Source of the DNA: a virus
DNA: 27,832 nucleotides
IMG/VR virus record: IMGVR_UViG_3300042883_000603
Coordinates: 1 to 27,832 of that record
Strand: one strand, 5' to 3'
In this document: positions 6,318 to 13,553 of the stretch, in pieces
Position numbering within the stretch: the stretch's first letter is position 1
Layout: each line of letters starts with the position of its first letter
Notes under the pieces: generated by a model
Told to the model about the DNA's origin: nothing
Seen by the model: the letters and a program-made list of their open reading frames with translations, nothing else
Database searches by the model: none
Program-made: the position numbers and the translations under genes

Positions 6318-6539
6318 TTAGCGAATATTTTTAAACAATTCGTAATTGTCTCGCAGTTCTAATTTAATGACTTTTTTCTCGGTCATTCCCAGTTGCGCCC
6401 GAATGTGTTTGCCCCAACGTTCTAAACTGATATTTGCATCCTCTGGCTTTGTGCCAGTTGTGGATTGAACGAAAACAACTTCTGTCTTTGGACATCCGTC
6501 CTCTTCTTGTCTGTGTGGATAGGTATGAATAAGTTTCAT
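6318..6539 (-). CDS. Hypothetical protein (73 aa)
   Basis: Unrecognised 73-residue soluble protein. It has a polar N-terminus (HTYPHRQEEDGCPKTEV) and an amphipathic C-terminal half. The start overlaps the preceding stop by 4 nt (ATGA at 6536-6539). It is followed by a 59-nt gap before the annealing protein's start, which shows no clear promoter. Confidence 0.6.
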   Translation of the reverse strand: MKLIHTYPHRQEEDGCPKTEVVFVQSTTGTKPEDANISLERWGKHIRAQLGMTEKKVIKLELRDNYELFKNIR

Positions 6540-6862
6540 GATTTGATTATTTGATTGATTAAAGTTTGGTTAACTAATGAGCCACATTTTTCAATAAGAT
6601 GCAATTTGTCCGCATCGCTTTTGTAATTGATTGGCAGTTTGATAATGCCATGACATGCGAGCAGGGTCATTGCTTGGTCTGCTGAGTCTGGGTAATAAAG
6701 CGGAGCATAACAATTTGGCATTGTGAATGTCTCCCAGTTCAATTTAATTTCGAACTCGTCTTTAATAAAATGCGCCATGAATGGCTCTTCGATTCGTTCT
6801 ATTAATACAAAACCTTGTTTGCTTAATACTTGCGCAAATGCGTCAATGTTAGTTGCTATCAT
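6536..6862 (-). CDS. Hypothetical protein (108 aa)
   Basis: Unrecognised 108-residue soluble protein. It starts with an alpha/beta-looking segment (FAQVLSKQGFVLIERIEEPFMAHFIKDEF) and holds several aromatic residues (WETFTMPNCYAPLYYPD). Both ends overlap neighbours by 4 nt, so it belongs to the coupled early gene string. Confidence 0.6.
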   Translation of the reverse strand: MIATNIDAFAQVLSKQGFVLIERIEEPFMAHFIKDEFEIKLNWETFTMPNCYAPLYYPDSADQAMTLLACHGIIKLPINYKSDADKLHLIEKCGSLVNQTLINQIIKS

Positions 6863-7239
6863 TTTATGCGTGTGATTTTAAAGTTTTTACCATTGTCATA
6901 ATAGACCTCAAATTCAAAGTCTCTGTTTCTTGTTTTTCTGTAATAAGAAACCAGAGAGCGTTGGTTTTTTATTTCTGTTTCACTTACCGAATAGTTTTCG
7001 CCAAGTTTCATTTTGCCAATGATTGTCTGGTTGTAAGTTCTCGAAATATCGCCCGCTTTTTTTCTTGCATGCTCTCTGACATATTTCATTGCGTCTCTAA
7101 GTTCAATAAAATTGCATTCGACTGCATGTTCTTTGCCGTCAAAGGCGTAAACCAGAACCTCGTTTCCGAATTGCTTAATCATGTAATCGACTCCATTTTC
7201 TTTGGCCTCGATTTTGCCTTTTAGTCTAAAGTTTACCAC
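6859..7239 (-). CDS. Hypothetical protein (about 126 aa, GTG start)
   Basis: Unrecognised soluble protein, basic, ending in a beta-rich stretch (RDFEFEVYYDNGKNFKITRIK). The apparent start is GTG at 7239, which overlaps the upstream gene by 14 nt; an ATG at 7182 would give a shorter product of 107 residues. The operon spacing favours the GTG, but the choice is uncertain. Confidence 0.55.
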   Translation of the reverse strand: MVNFRLKGKIEAKENGVDYMIKQFGNEVLVYAFDGKEHAVECNFIELRDAMKYVREHARKKAGDISRTYNQTIIGKMKLGENYSVSETEIKNQRSLVSYYRKTRNRDFEFEVYYDNGKNFKITRIK

Positions 7240-7576
7240 TTTTTTCCTTAATTAAATTGTAAAACAAATCATATTTATTCTCGTCAATGAATTGGCGGAA
7301 TGGAATGAATGTCGCATTCTCTCCCTCGCCATCTGTCATGACTAAATATTTGCCATTTTTTGTGTTGGTGTTAACCTCTTCAATGCTATAAAATTCTGCC
7401 AAATATTTGTCCAACTCATTTTCTGTGATTATCAAATCGCTTTCAAATTCGTTTTCGTCTGTGGTATAATAACCAGTAACAATATAAGTTGAGCCGTCAA
7501 TAGTGATGTCACATATTTCGCATTCTGAATCCAATGGCAAACTCGCCAGTGTCCTCTTTTGTTTAGTTGCGCCCAT
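7226..7576 (-). CDS. Hypothetical protein (116 aa)
   Basis: Unrecognised acidic protein of 116 residues. The N-terminal 25 residues are followed by beta-like segments (CDITIDGSTYIVTGYY, then SDLIITENELDKYLAEFY) and a C-terminal helix. Its ATG shares a base with the preceding stop (TAATG at 7574-7578), indicating reinitiation coupling with the small membrane protein upstream. Confidence 0.6.
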   Translation of the reverse strand: MGATKQKRTLASLPLDSECEICDITIDGSTYIVTGYYTTDENEFESDLIITENELDKYLAEFYSIEEVNTNTKNGKYLVMTDGEGENATFIPFRQFIDENKYDLFYNLIKEKSGKL

Positions 7577-7704
7577 TACGATAAGAAATAAAATAAAAGT
7601 CCAAGAAATGACCCGAAAAAAAGAATCAAAACTGCGAAACCCAACAAGGCCTCGTCAATTTCCTCAATCGATAAATTTGTGTTTTTTGTTTTTAGCTTGT
7701 TCAT
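7576..7704 (-). CDS. Single-pass membrane microprotein (42 aa)
   Basis: A 42-residue product with a polar N-terminus (MNKLKTKNTNLSIEEIDE) and one hydrophobic helix (ALLGFAVLILFFGSFLGLLF). The stop forms a TAATG junction with the next gene. Function unknown; the second membrane microprotein of the early operon. Confidence 0.55.
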   Translation of the reverse strand: MNKLKTKNTNLSIEEIDEALLGFAVLILFFGSFLGLLFYFLS

Positions 7705-7757
7705 GATTTTAGTTTTAAAGTTATTGCAGTGATGGATGCTGCGCCCCTTTTGTTTTA

Positions 7758-7943
7758 CTAAATTGTTTCTAAAATTAAATTTTGGTCTCCATCAAAACTT
7801 TCATAAAATTTTCTCTCTTCGCTTTCATTATTTACAATTGTTTCATAAGAATAGCTTGCTAAAAATAAATCTCTTTTGTCAGCATCTTGAGGAAATACAA
7901 TTACTTTAAAAGTAATGGGAAATTTTTTAGTTGCATTTGTCAT
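7758..7943 (-). CDS. Hypothetical protein, first gene of the early operon (61 aa)
   Basis: Unrecognised 61-residue soluble protein with an acidic C-terminus (ERKFYESFDGDQNLILETI). It is the first open frame downstream of the early promoter candidate at 7975-8005, giving a 5' leader of roughly 25 nt. It is followed by a 53-nt gap before the next small gene. Confidence 0.6.
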   Translation of the reverse strand: MTNATKKFPITFKVIVFPQDADKRDLFLASYSYETIVNNESEERKFYESFDGDQNLILETI

Positions 7944-7974
7944 AATTTTAGGCCGATTGGTTTATGTCGGTCAT

Positions 7975-8005
7975 CAAATATCGTTTTAACTATTTAAAAA
8001 ACAAA
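7975..8005 (-). promoter_or_regulatory. Early promoter candidate
   Basis: The minus strand has TTTG at 8005-8002, a 19-nt spacer, and GATATTTG at 7982-7975, one mismatch from TAnnTTTG. It lies between the late terminator and the first early gene, exactly where an operon promoter is needed. The spacer contains one copy of the direct repeat described separately. Confidence 0.5.
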
Positions 8006-8062
8006 AGAATTTTTATTTTTTTTTAATCTTTTTTTCACAATCTTCGATTTTAACTATTTAAA
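7981..8062. repeat. Two near-identical 18-19 bp direct repeats between late and early operons
   Basis: TCGTTTTAACTATTTAAA (7981-7998) and TCGATTTTAACTATTTAAA (8044-8062) differ by one inserted base and are 63 bp apart. The first covers the spacer of the early promoter candidate, the second lies upstream of it. They look like operator sites or a duplicated promoter. The stretch between them is A/T homopolymer-rich and contains no ORF; the whole 7944-8128 gap has no gene. Confidence 0.6.
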
Positions 8063-8077
8063 GCCACTTTTTAGGGC

Positions 8078-8107
8078 AAAAAAAAAGCCACACATTTCTG
8101 CGTGGCC
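8078..8107 (-). terminator. Late-region intrinsic terminator
   Basis: Minus strand: GCCACGC (8106-8100) pairs with GTGTGGC (8093-8087) over seven pairs. An inner A-U pair closes a GAAA tetraloop, and nine U follow immediately (8086-8078). It lies about 20 nt beyond the stop of the spanin-like gene and should end leftward late transcription before the early promoter. Confidence 0.88.
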
Positions 8108-8128
8108 TCTCCAAACTATGAACCTAAA

Positions 8129-8560
8129 CTAAAAAACCCTAATTTTTGAAATTATATATAACACAATGGCCACTAATATAATTAAACCGAATAACCAGAG
8201 AGACCATGTGCCGCTCTGCTTAACTACTTCCTTTGACTTCTGCTCGACTTTCTTTTGCTCAACTGCTACTTGTTTCGTCTTAACCTCTTCGTGTCTCACA
8301 ACGGCTAATTTGCGCTTGTGAATTATCTGTCTGGTTAACTTCTTTGGCGCAGACTGAATTTGCCCCATCGTATCGATGTGAACTTCATAGTCAATAGTCT
8401 CCAATATAACAACAACAGACGAATCGTTGACAACCTCTGAGACCTTTGTTTGCGTCTCAATCTTAACTTCGCTCTTTGTCTCGGTCTCAACGCTTGTCGC
8501 TTGTTTCTTGACTCCACAACTGCTCAAAATTATTGCCAATATTAGTATGCTTAATCTCAT
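8129..8560 (-). CDS. u-spanin-like lipoprotein with C-terminal membrane anchor
   Basis: The 143-residue product begins with a lipoprotein signal, MRLSILILAIILSSCG, with the lipobox cysteine at residue 15. A long charged, coiled-coil-like periplasmic region rich in K, E, V and Q follows. It ends with a transmembrane helix at about residues 118-138 (WLFGLIILVAIVLYII) and a short basic tail. Outer-membrane lipid anchor plus inner-membrane helix in one chain is the defining architecture of unimolecular spanins (T1 gp11 type), which fuse the two membranes at the last step of lysis. It is last in the lysis region after holin and endolysin, before the terminator. No Rz/Rz1 pair is seen. Topology is visible; the function is inferred. 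Confidence 0.72.
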   Translation of the reverse strand: MRLSILILAIILSSCGVKKQATSVETETKSEVKIETQTKVSEVVNDSSVVVILETIDYEVHIDTMGQIQSAPKKLTRQIIHKRKLAVVRHEEVKTKQVAVEQKKVEQKSKEVVKQSGTWSLWLFGLIILVAIVLYIISKIRVF

Positions 8561-8645
8561 TATATTTCTTTTTTCTTTTTTTTATTATTTCCTCTAATTG
8601 GCTAATCTCTTTTTCTATGCTTTCTAATATTTTATTCTTGCTCAT
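8487..8645 (-). CDS. Small coiled-coil ORF overlapping the spanin gene (52 aa)
   Basis: A 52-codon frame starting MSKNKILESIEKEISQLEEI, followed by a very basic run (IIKKRKKK). Its ATG lies in the last codons of the upstream gene (overlap 8632-8645) and its last 74 nt overlap the spanin gene in another frame. The first 27 residues look like a genuine heptad helix; the C-terminus is ordinary overlap sequence. It may be a real coupled gene or a chance frame. Confidence 0.4.
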   Translation of the reverse strand: MSKNKILESIEKEISQLEEIIKKRKKKYNEIKHTNIGNNFEQLWSQETSDKR

Positions 8646-8850
8646 CTTCAAAATTCAACCACTTCAACCTCTGGTCTATTAACTTAATTAACTCTGTCTG
8701 CCATTCAACTTTTTTGTTCGGGAAATATAGCAATGTATTCTCTTCGACTTCCCACAAAAACTCTTTTAAGAAATATAATTCCTTATAGATGTCCTCATCT
8801 GCCATGTCTTCGATTTCCTCTTCAATTGGGTTCTCTGGTTTCTTGCTCAT
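8632..8850 (-). CDS. Small acidic hypothetical protein (72 aa)
   Basis: A 72-residue, strongly acidic protein (MSKKPENPIEEEIEDMADEDI...), probably helical, with a tryptophan-containing C-terminal half. Family not recognised. ATGA overlap with the metallophosphoesterase stop (8847-8850) shows coupling. It lies between the phosphoesterase and the spanin. Confidence 0.6.
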   Translation of the reverse strand: MSKKPENPIEEEIEDMADEDIYKELYFLKEFLWEVEENTLLYFPNKKVEWQTELIKLIDQRLKWLNFEDEQE

Positions 8851-10061
8851 TCTGCAAATATCGGAATTTTAACTGAAATTCCTCTTTTTTCGTCTAACAA
8901 TGTAAACGCTTGCGCAGGCTTTTCTGGTTTAAATCCCGCCTTGTGTCCATAAGGAGATAAGCCAATTAATGACCCATTGACGCAGCAACTGGTTGTCGGG
9001 TAAAATAATTGATGGAAATGGCCTAAACAAGTGAAATCGGCTTTTCTTTGCTCATCTTTTCTTAACAAATATTTAATCAAAGGAATCGTTAACCCGCCAA
9101 TGCCGCCCCCATATTTGACCGCCTCGCCATGAAAGAATCTAATTGTTTTGCCCAGAACTTTCACATAGCAATCGTCCGACTCTGGCATGTGAAATGTCAT
9201 TCGTTTCTCGTTTCTGAATAAGTCTTTTAAATCCGAATACATCATGAACTCGTAATTGGTTGCCGAACTTGTTGAAATGTGCATCTTCTTTGTATTACGG
9301 CCATGATTACCAACCGAACATGGTATGATAAAATTTACTTTGGTATTTTTTAATAAAAACTCAAAGCCGTTCATAATTAATTGCTTTGCCATTCGGATTG
9401 CTTGCAATGGCGATAGGTTATTTGACTCAACCAACTCGTCATGAATATAACCAGATATAAAGTCGCCACCCAACCAAACAACAACGTCCTTAATATGAAC
9501 GTCTTTGCTTTCTTTGTCAATTAACTTGACAATGTTCTGGAATATAGCAATTGAGCGCTTTTCTGCAATCTTCAAATTGTATTCGTTAAATCCATTGACT
9601 TGCCCACGTCTCACGTTCTCTTCTATGTGCCAGTCAGACAAAGAAATAATTGGCGTTCCCATGTTTTTTTGACCGCTTGACTTTTCAAATTTGATTTCCA
9701 GAGTGTCGCTCTTTTCTTTAATAGCTAACAAGTCGTCATAGGCCTGCTCGGTTGCCTCTAATTTACTCAATAAGTATTCGTTTTTCTTTTTAACGTCATT
9801 TAACTGAGCGGTCAATGCTTTGTTTTTTCGGTCTTCTTGAATGACAACTCCAATGTCTTTTATTTTTTCAATTGATTCCTCAATGTTTGGCAATGGATTG
9901 TCTCTAAAAAATGCTTTAACGCCTGCTCGAATTCCCTCGATTCCAGTTGTGCCAAGTTCCTTTGGGTAACTCTCCTTTAGTAACTGGGCAAAATGAGTTT
10001 TGTTTCTGCCAAGTTGCTCGAATAAATCGAGGTTAGCAATGATTAGTTTTTCGTATTTCAT
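8847..10061 (-). CDS. Calcineurin-like metallophosphoesterase
   Basis: All five motifs of the calcineurin-like phosphoesterase superfamily are present: D143-W-H145 (SDWH), G-G-D200 (LGGDF), G-N252-H253-G-R (GNHGR), H311 (FFHGE) and G-H348-F-H350. These residues would bind a two-metal centre. Residues 1-55 form an HTH-like N-terminal region (GRNKTHFAQLLKESYP) and about 75-125 a coiled coil, so the enzyme may be recruited to DNA or to a partner. The substrate cannot be told from sequence; Mre11/SbcD-like nuclease activity, or hydrolysis of a nucleotide or protein phosphate, are possible. It is placed between endolysin and spanin, which is unusual for a lysis role. Confidence 0.85.
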   Translation of the reverse strand: MKYEKLIIANLDLFEQLGRNKTHFAQLLKESYPKELGTTGIEGIRAGVKAFFRDNPLPNIEESIEKIKDIGVVIQEDRKNKALTAQLNDVKKKNEYLLSKLEATEQAYDDLLAIKEKSDTLEIKFEKSSGQKNMGTPIISLSDWHIEENVRRGQVNGFNEYNLKIAEKRSIAIFQNIVKLIDKESKDVHIKDVVVWLGGDFISGYIHDELVESNNLSPLQAIRMAKQLIMNGFEFLLKNTKVNFIIPCSVGNHGRNTKKMHISTSSATNYEFMMYSDLKDLFRNEKRMTFHMPESDDCYVKVLGKTIRFFHGEAVKYGGGIGGLTIPLIKYLLRKDEQRKADFTCLGHFHQLFYPTTSCCVNGSLIGLSPYGHKAGFKPEKPAQAFTLLDEKRGISVKIPIFAE

Positions 10062-10114
10062 AGTTTTAAGGTTCTAATTTTGTGCAAATTAGGAATTATT
10101 TTAACAATAACAAA

Positions 10115-10714
10115 TTAACCCAGTAAAGAATAGAACTCATTGAAATGCTGAATCCTATCTTCGAGACCAATTGTCCCGCCATTGACACGCTTAGTGATTG
10201 ATTTTACAACCGCATCGGTTGCGCCTTTGTCTGCTATTGTATTCAATCCATTTTTATCCCAAAACCATGCGGCCGATGCCAATGGATATTTGGTTGCGAC
10301 CAATTCTGGATTGGCCAATATATCTTCTGCAACGCTTTTATCAAACTCTAAATAATTAGCCTTGCCAGTTAGCTGAATAAATCCTCTGCCTAAATATTTA
10401 AACCCATCTTTGGACGCTTCATTTCCATTGCCCATTCTGTTTGCGTAAACCTTTGATGCGATTCTCTCTGGTTGCCTTGCATAATCTTTGGCAGACTCTA
10501 AAGTTGGAAAGTATTTTTTGAATGTTTTGTTTAGTCCCTCAGCCGAATAGTTTAGATTTTCTTTGACTGCTCTAAAATTGGCCGACTCATGGCCACACTG
10601 AGCCAAAAAATGCGAAAGCCTTAACAATGTATTTACTTTGTAATTACTTTCAATAAATGGAATTTGAGCAATGACCGAGTCTGGGACATGCCCTTTCAGT
10701 TTTGCTAAATTCAT
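10115..10714 (-). CDS. GH19 endolysin (chitinase-like peptidoglycan hydrolase)
   Basis: A 199-residue glycoside hydrolase family 19 domain: SHFLAQCGHESANF with likely catalytic E43, KENLNYSAEGL (51-61, second acidic residue E52), KYLGRGFIQLTGKANY (107-122), and the ASAAWFWDKNGLN helix. Phage GH19 enzymes cleave the sugar backbone of peptidoglycan. There is no signal peptide, so it needs the holin to reach the wall. It begins on the last base of the holin gene's stop codon (1-nt TAATG-type overlap), a standard holin-endolysin pair. The 53-nt gap after it precedes the metallophosphoesterase. Confidence 0.9.
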   Translation of the reverse strand: MNLAKLKGHVPDSVIAQIPFIESNYKVNTLLRLSHFLAQCGHESANFRAVKENLNYSAEGLNKTFKKYFPTLESAKDYARQPERIASKVYANRMGNGNEASKDGFKYLGRGFIQLTGKANYLEFDKSVAEDILANPELVATKYPLASAAWFWDKNGLNTIADKGATDAVVKSITKRVNGGTIGLEDRIQHFNEFYSLLG

Positions 10715-11088
10715 TATTTACCCTCTTTAAAAAATTGCTTGAATAGACTTTTGCCAGTCATGTCCTTTAAGTTTTCGTCCAAAGACTTTAACTCTATGAA
10801 CGCAATTAAGCCAGAAACAATCTTCATGACCTCAATAGTTGGCAAAAAATGTCTTTGAAAAATATGTCCTGCTAAGATTGCTAACATATAACCCATTCCT
10901 TTGGTAATTGTTGGCCTCATTTTACGGCTTGTAATGGCTTCGCCTCTTTTATAAGCGGCAACCATGCCAGTGATAAAATCAATTAGCACCAGAAAGCTAA
11001 TTCCCATCAAAACCGAGAATGTCGGAGAGAAATAGGTAACTAAATAAATGATAATAACGTCTAAACTTTTAACTAACCAATTTCTCAT
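10714..11088 (-). CDS. Holin (phage_holin_4 / Cph1 type)
   Basis: From ATG 11088 the product is 124 residues and matches the Cph1/toxin-secretion type of phage holin: a hydrophobic N-terminal helix (LDVIIIYLVTYF), then VLMGISFLVLIDFITGMVAAYKRGEAITSRKM with the conserved DFITG and the basic KRGE loop, then further helices (GYMLAILAGHIF and IVSGLIAFIE) and a charged C-terminal tail. It forms the inner-membrane hole that triggers lysis and releases the GH19 enzyme encoded next. ATG 11088 forms an ATGA overlap with the upstream stop at 11085; a GTG at 11097 is a less likely start. Confidence 0.85.
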   Translation of the reverse strand: MRNWLVKSLDVIIIYLVTYFSPTFSVLMGISFLVLIDFITGMVAAYKRGEAITSRKMRPTITKGMGYMLAILAGHIFQRHFLPTIEVMKIVSGLIAFIELKSLDENLKDMTGKSLFKQFFKEGK

Positions 11089-11381
11089 AATAAACACTCA
11101 TCTGCTAAATTGATTATTCTGGCCATGTCCTCAAATACTAAAGTTGCATTTGCGGGATTTAAGTTCGAATAATCGCTTTGTCCATAAACTTTCAAACTCC
11201 AAAACCCAGTTGGCAAATCCACATTCACAATGAATGAATAAAAATCGCATTCGACCGCAGTGAATACGTCAATAAACTCATCGCATCCATTATTCCTTGT
11301 AAATTGGAATAGATAAAAGCTAAATGACTCTTCTAAAAATAGAGTTACTTTTGTGTCGATATTTGCGTCAATGACTACCAC
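11085..11381 (-). CDS. Hypothetical virion-region protein, paralogue B (98 aa)
   Basis: A 98-residue beta-rich protein that is clearly related to its upstream neighbour: both contain a YLF-x-F strand, a CDF segment, and a G-x-W-x-(L/I)-x-(V/I)-(Y/F)-GQ strand followed by (T/S)NL-(N/D)-PA-x-AT. It appears to start at GTG 11381, overlapping the previous gene by 7 nt. The fold is probably a small beta-sandwich. Location between connector and holin suggests a virion component, but no known family is assigned. Confidence 0.6.
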   Translation of the reverse strand: MVVIDANIDTKVTLFLEESFSFYLFQFTRNNGCDEFIDVFTAVECDFYSFIVNVDLPTGFWSLKVYGQSDYSNLNPANATLVFEDMARIINLADECLL

Positions 11382-11722
11382 TCTGTCATTAAAAAATCAT
11401 TGTCCTCAGTTACGATAAAATCGCATTTTTGGGTAACTATATAATCACTATAATTGACCTTTACTTCAACGTCATTGTCATAAAGAAACGTCGCCAATGC
11501 AGGGTCTAAGTTTGTTGGACTCGCTTGTCCAAAAATATTAATATCCCAAATACCCAACTCAATGTCTTCAATTAAAACAAAACAAAAGTCATCGCATGGA
11601 ATTGTTTCGTATATGCTTTTTTCAATTATACCATCTTTAATAAACACAAATAAATAGTAATCATGCACGCTTGGCAATGAAATACTTATTTCGCTCGTTG
11701 TATTTTGATATATTGTTAGCAT
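11375..11722 (-). CDS. Hypothetical virion-region protein, paralogue A (115 aa)
   Basis: A 115-residue homologue of the next gene, with the same beta-strand pattern (GIWDINIFGQ, then TNLDPALATF). It has an extra C-terminal segment, DYIVTQKCDFIVTEDNDFLMTEW, built from a short repeated unit (FIVTEDND/FLMTE). Such tails with repeated TE-x-N/D units occur in hypothetical proteins of Bacteroidetes phages. Function unknown, probably structural. Confidence 0.6.
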   Translation of the reverse strand: MLTIYQNTTSEISISLPSVHDYYLFVFIKDGIIEKSIYETIPCDDFCFVLIEDIELGIWDINIFGQASPTNLDPALATFLYDNDVEVKVNYSDYIVTQKCDFIVTEDNDFLMTEW

Positions 11723-12216
11723 ATTCCCCAGTTTTCTAAATTTTTAGTCTCATCGCAATTGTTGCACGATGCTTGGTCATATAATGGATTCAAATTTTCG
11801 TTTAGCTTTAACCATTCAAACATTTCTCTCGCATAATTTTTGCCAATCTGTCTCCAATAATTTGCTTGCTTTTCGTTGGTGTCAAAATCAACAAACTCGC
11901 TTTCGTCAGTTACTTTTCTGACAACGCTTTCCTTTGTAACTTGCACTGGATGGAAAAACAAAAAGTCTCCAAACGCATAGCAAACATGCACCTTTTTTAA
12001 ATAGCACAATAATTCCTCATTTGCAATGCTTATATCTTCGTCTGTTATTTGTTGGCATAACTCATCGAATAAATCTTGACAAAGCAATTGATTAATGTAT
12101 GTTATTTGTGTGTTCTTAATAGCAATTTCAATGTCCTCGCTCTCAATGTTTCTTGAAAGCGGAACGATGCCATAAAAATCTGTTTGTGTTATGAATTGAC
12201 AACTACAACAAGCCAT
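11716..12216 (-). CDS. Putative head-tail connector protein (DUF6712-like)
   Basis: The 166-residue protein lies directly after the portal gene, sharing one base with its stop, the usual place of a head-tail adaptor. Its largely helical body (ESEDIEIAIKNTQITYINQLLCQDLFDEL...) and length agree with DUF6712-type proteins of Bacteroidetes phages, which are gp6-like connectors. Both ends are rich in cysteine (ACCSCQ at 2-7 and CNNCDE near 151-156). The role is inferred from position and general pattern. Confidence 0.6.
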   Translation of the reverse strand: MACCSCQFITQTDFYGIVPLSRNIESEDIEIAIKNTQITYINQLLCQDLFDELCQQITDEDISIANEELLCYLKKVHVCYAFGDFLFFHPVQVTKESVVRKVTDESEFVDFDTNEKQANYWRQIGKNYAREMFEWLKLNENLNPLYDQASCNNCDETKNLENWGIC

Positions 12217-13508
12217 TATATATTTAGATTAATAGGTGCAATTGATTCTACTTTTTTAGGACTATATCCAAAAGCCTCTCTGATTTCCTCTTCTGTAAAT
12301 GCGGTTGCAAATGAGTCAGCAACAAAAGCCAAAGGAATTGAATTTGTTACTTTTATAATTGTGCCATCGTAACCATCCATTAATTTAGCCAGTGCGTTCA
12401 TTTCGTACATTAATAAATTTTGGTCGTGTTTAATGACTGCATTCTGATAATATATTGACGAATCGGCGATTTCTTTTGCCGTTCCTAATTTACCAGAAAC
12501 TTGAATGCCCGCCAATATAGATGGAACTTGAAATGCGGTTGCAATGTGGTCTCTAATTAAATTTGAAAGCGTGATGTACATTTCGTGTGATGTACTCTGG
12601 CTAAATGGAATGATTTGGATTGACCCCTCTTTTGATGAGCCGTCCAAAATTGCAAATTTACCGCCATTATCTGCGCCAGTTAATCTGTCAGAAATATAAT
12701 CCCTCAATGAGTCTTTCATGTCCTTACCATTCTCATCCACGCCAGTCAATTTGTATGGCACATAAACAATGAATGCAGGCGCAAACGAATTGTCCACGTT
12801 GTTAGCGTGAAAATTTTGAATCTGGCCATCCGCATAAATCCATTTCAATGCAGACGCATATTTTGGCTGAGAATAATACACTTGGCCTGGCTTGTATCTG
12901 CGAATATATTTAAGCGTTCCATTCCATTTGCTGAAATCTTCAAATAAAGATTGCTCAACAAAATTTGAAATTTTGGCCTTTGTTTCAATGTCATTATATA
13001 AATCAATCGGAACGGCTTTGTATCTTCTGTCTTTTGTTTCTTGTTGCCAGTTACTTGACAACTTTGCAAATGTTATTTCAAAATCTTTATTTGGAATACC
13101 TAAACGAATGGTCGAAAAATCCTGCGACTTAACACTTTTTAAATAGCCATTCAAATCCCATTTCATAATTAATCCCAAAGATTCAAAATAAGCCATGTCA
13201 TAGCAAATTCTTTGATAAGATGACTCGTTAAAAATTTCGCTTAATCTTTTAGAAAAATCGGTTTCCTCTCCAGTGGGAGTTTCAAAATATAATCCATCCC
13301 CATACAAAAATTTTGCGTGTGTTTCAACGCAAGCGTTTGCGATTGGAGACGATTGGACGGCTTTGATTAGTTCCTGCGGAAAGTTATTGTCTTTGCCATA
13401 GCGAACAATTTTGTTTGCGGTGTCATCGGTTTGATTAAAAACAGATAAATCCGCAGGCGCTTTGGCCGAAAACATGAAATAATTGTCCGAAATTTGAGTT
13501 AGTTCCAT
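12216..13508 (-). CDS. Portal protein
   Basis: At 430 residues it has the length and order of a phage portal: ELIKAVQSSPIANACVETHAKFLYGDGL near residues 43-70; a wing region with PGQVYYSQPKYASALKW; PAFIVYVPYKLTG; then a helical crown segment (IRDHIATAFQVPSILAG, LGTAKEIADSSIYYQNAVI). Portals form the dodecameric DNA-entry vertex and bind terminase. The ATG lies 5 nt downstream of an exact TAnnTTTG box and has no Shine-Dalgarno, so it may have its own, possibly leaderless, transcript. The gene is unusual in lying after the glycosyltransferase genes, 5.4 kb downstream of the capsid gene. Confidence 0.85.
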   Translation of the reverse strand: MELTQISDNYFMFSAKAPADLSVFNQTDDTANKIVRYGKDNNFPQELIKAVQSSPIANACVETHAKFLYGDGLYFETPTGEETDFSKRLSEIFNESSYQRICYDMAYFESLGLIMKWDLNGYLKSVKSQDFSTIRLGIPNKDFEITFAKLSSNWQQETKDRRYKAVPIDLYNDIETKAKISNFVEQSLFEDFSKWNGTLKYIRRYKPGQVYYSQPKYASALKWIYADGQIQNFHANNVDNSFAPAFIVYVPYKLTGVDENGKDMKDSLRDYISDRLTGADNGGKFAILDGSSKEGSIQIIPFSQSTSHEMYITLSNLIRDHIATAFQVPSILAGIQVSGKLGTAKEIADSSIYYQNAVIKHDQNLLMYEMNALAKLMDGYDGTIIKVTNSIPLAFVADSFATAFTEEEIREAFGYSPKKVESIAPINLNI

Positions 13509-13513
13509 TTTTA

Positions 13514-13521
13514 CAAATTTA
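13514..13521 (-). promoter_or_regulatory. -7-type box directly upstream of the portal start
   Basis: TAAATTTG matches the -7 consensus TAnnTTTG exactly and ends 5 nt before the portal ATG. It lies in the 45-nt gap between the last glycosyltransferase gene and the portal. The nearest TTG upstream is 24 nt away, longer than usual, so the -33 element is weak. Confidence 0.4.
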
Positions 13522-13553
13522 CTTTTTATTTTAAATAACTATTTGCAATATAT

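Noticed and set aside
7972-7974. Start of a seven-codon leader peptide beside the early promoter
   Set aside because: The ATG touches the -7 box, so it would not be in a normal transcript, and the frame is too short to support.
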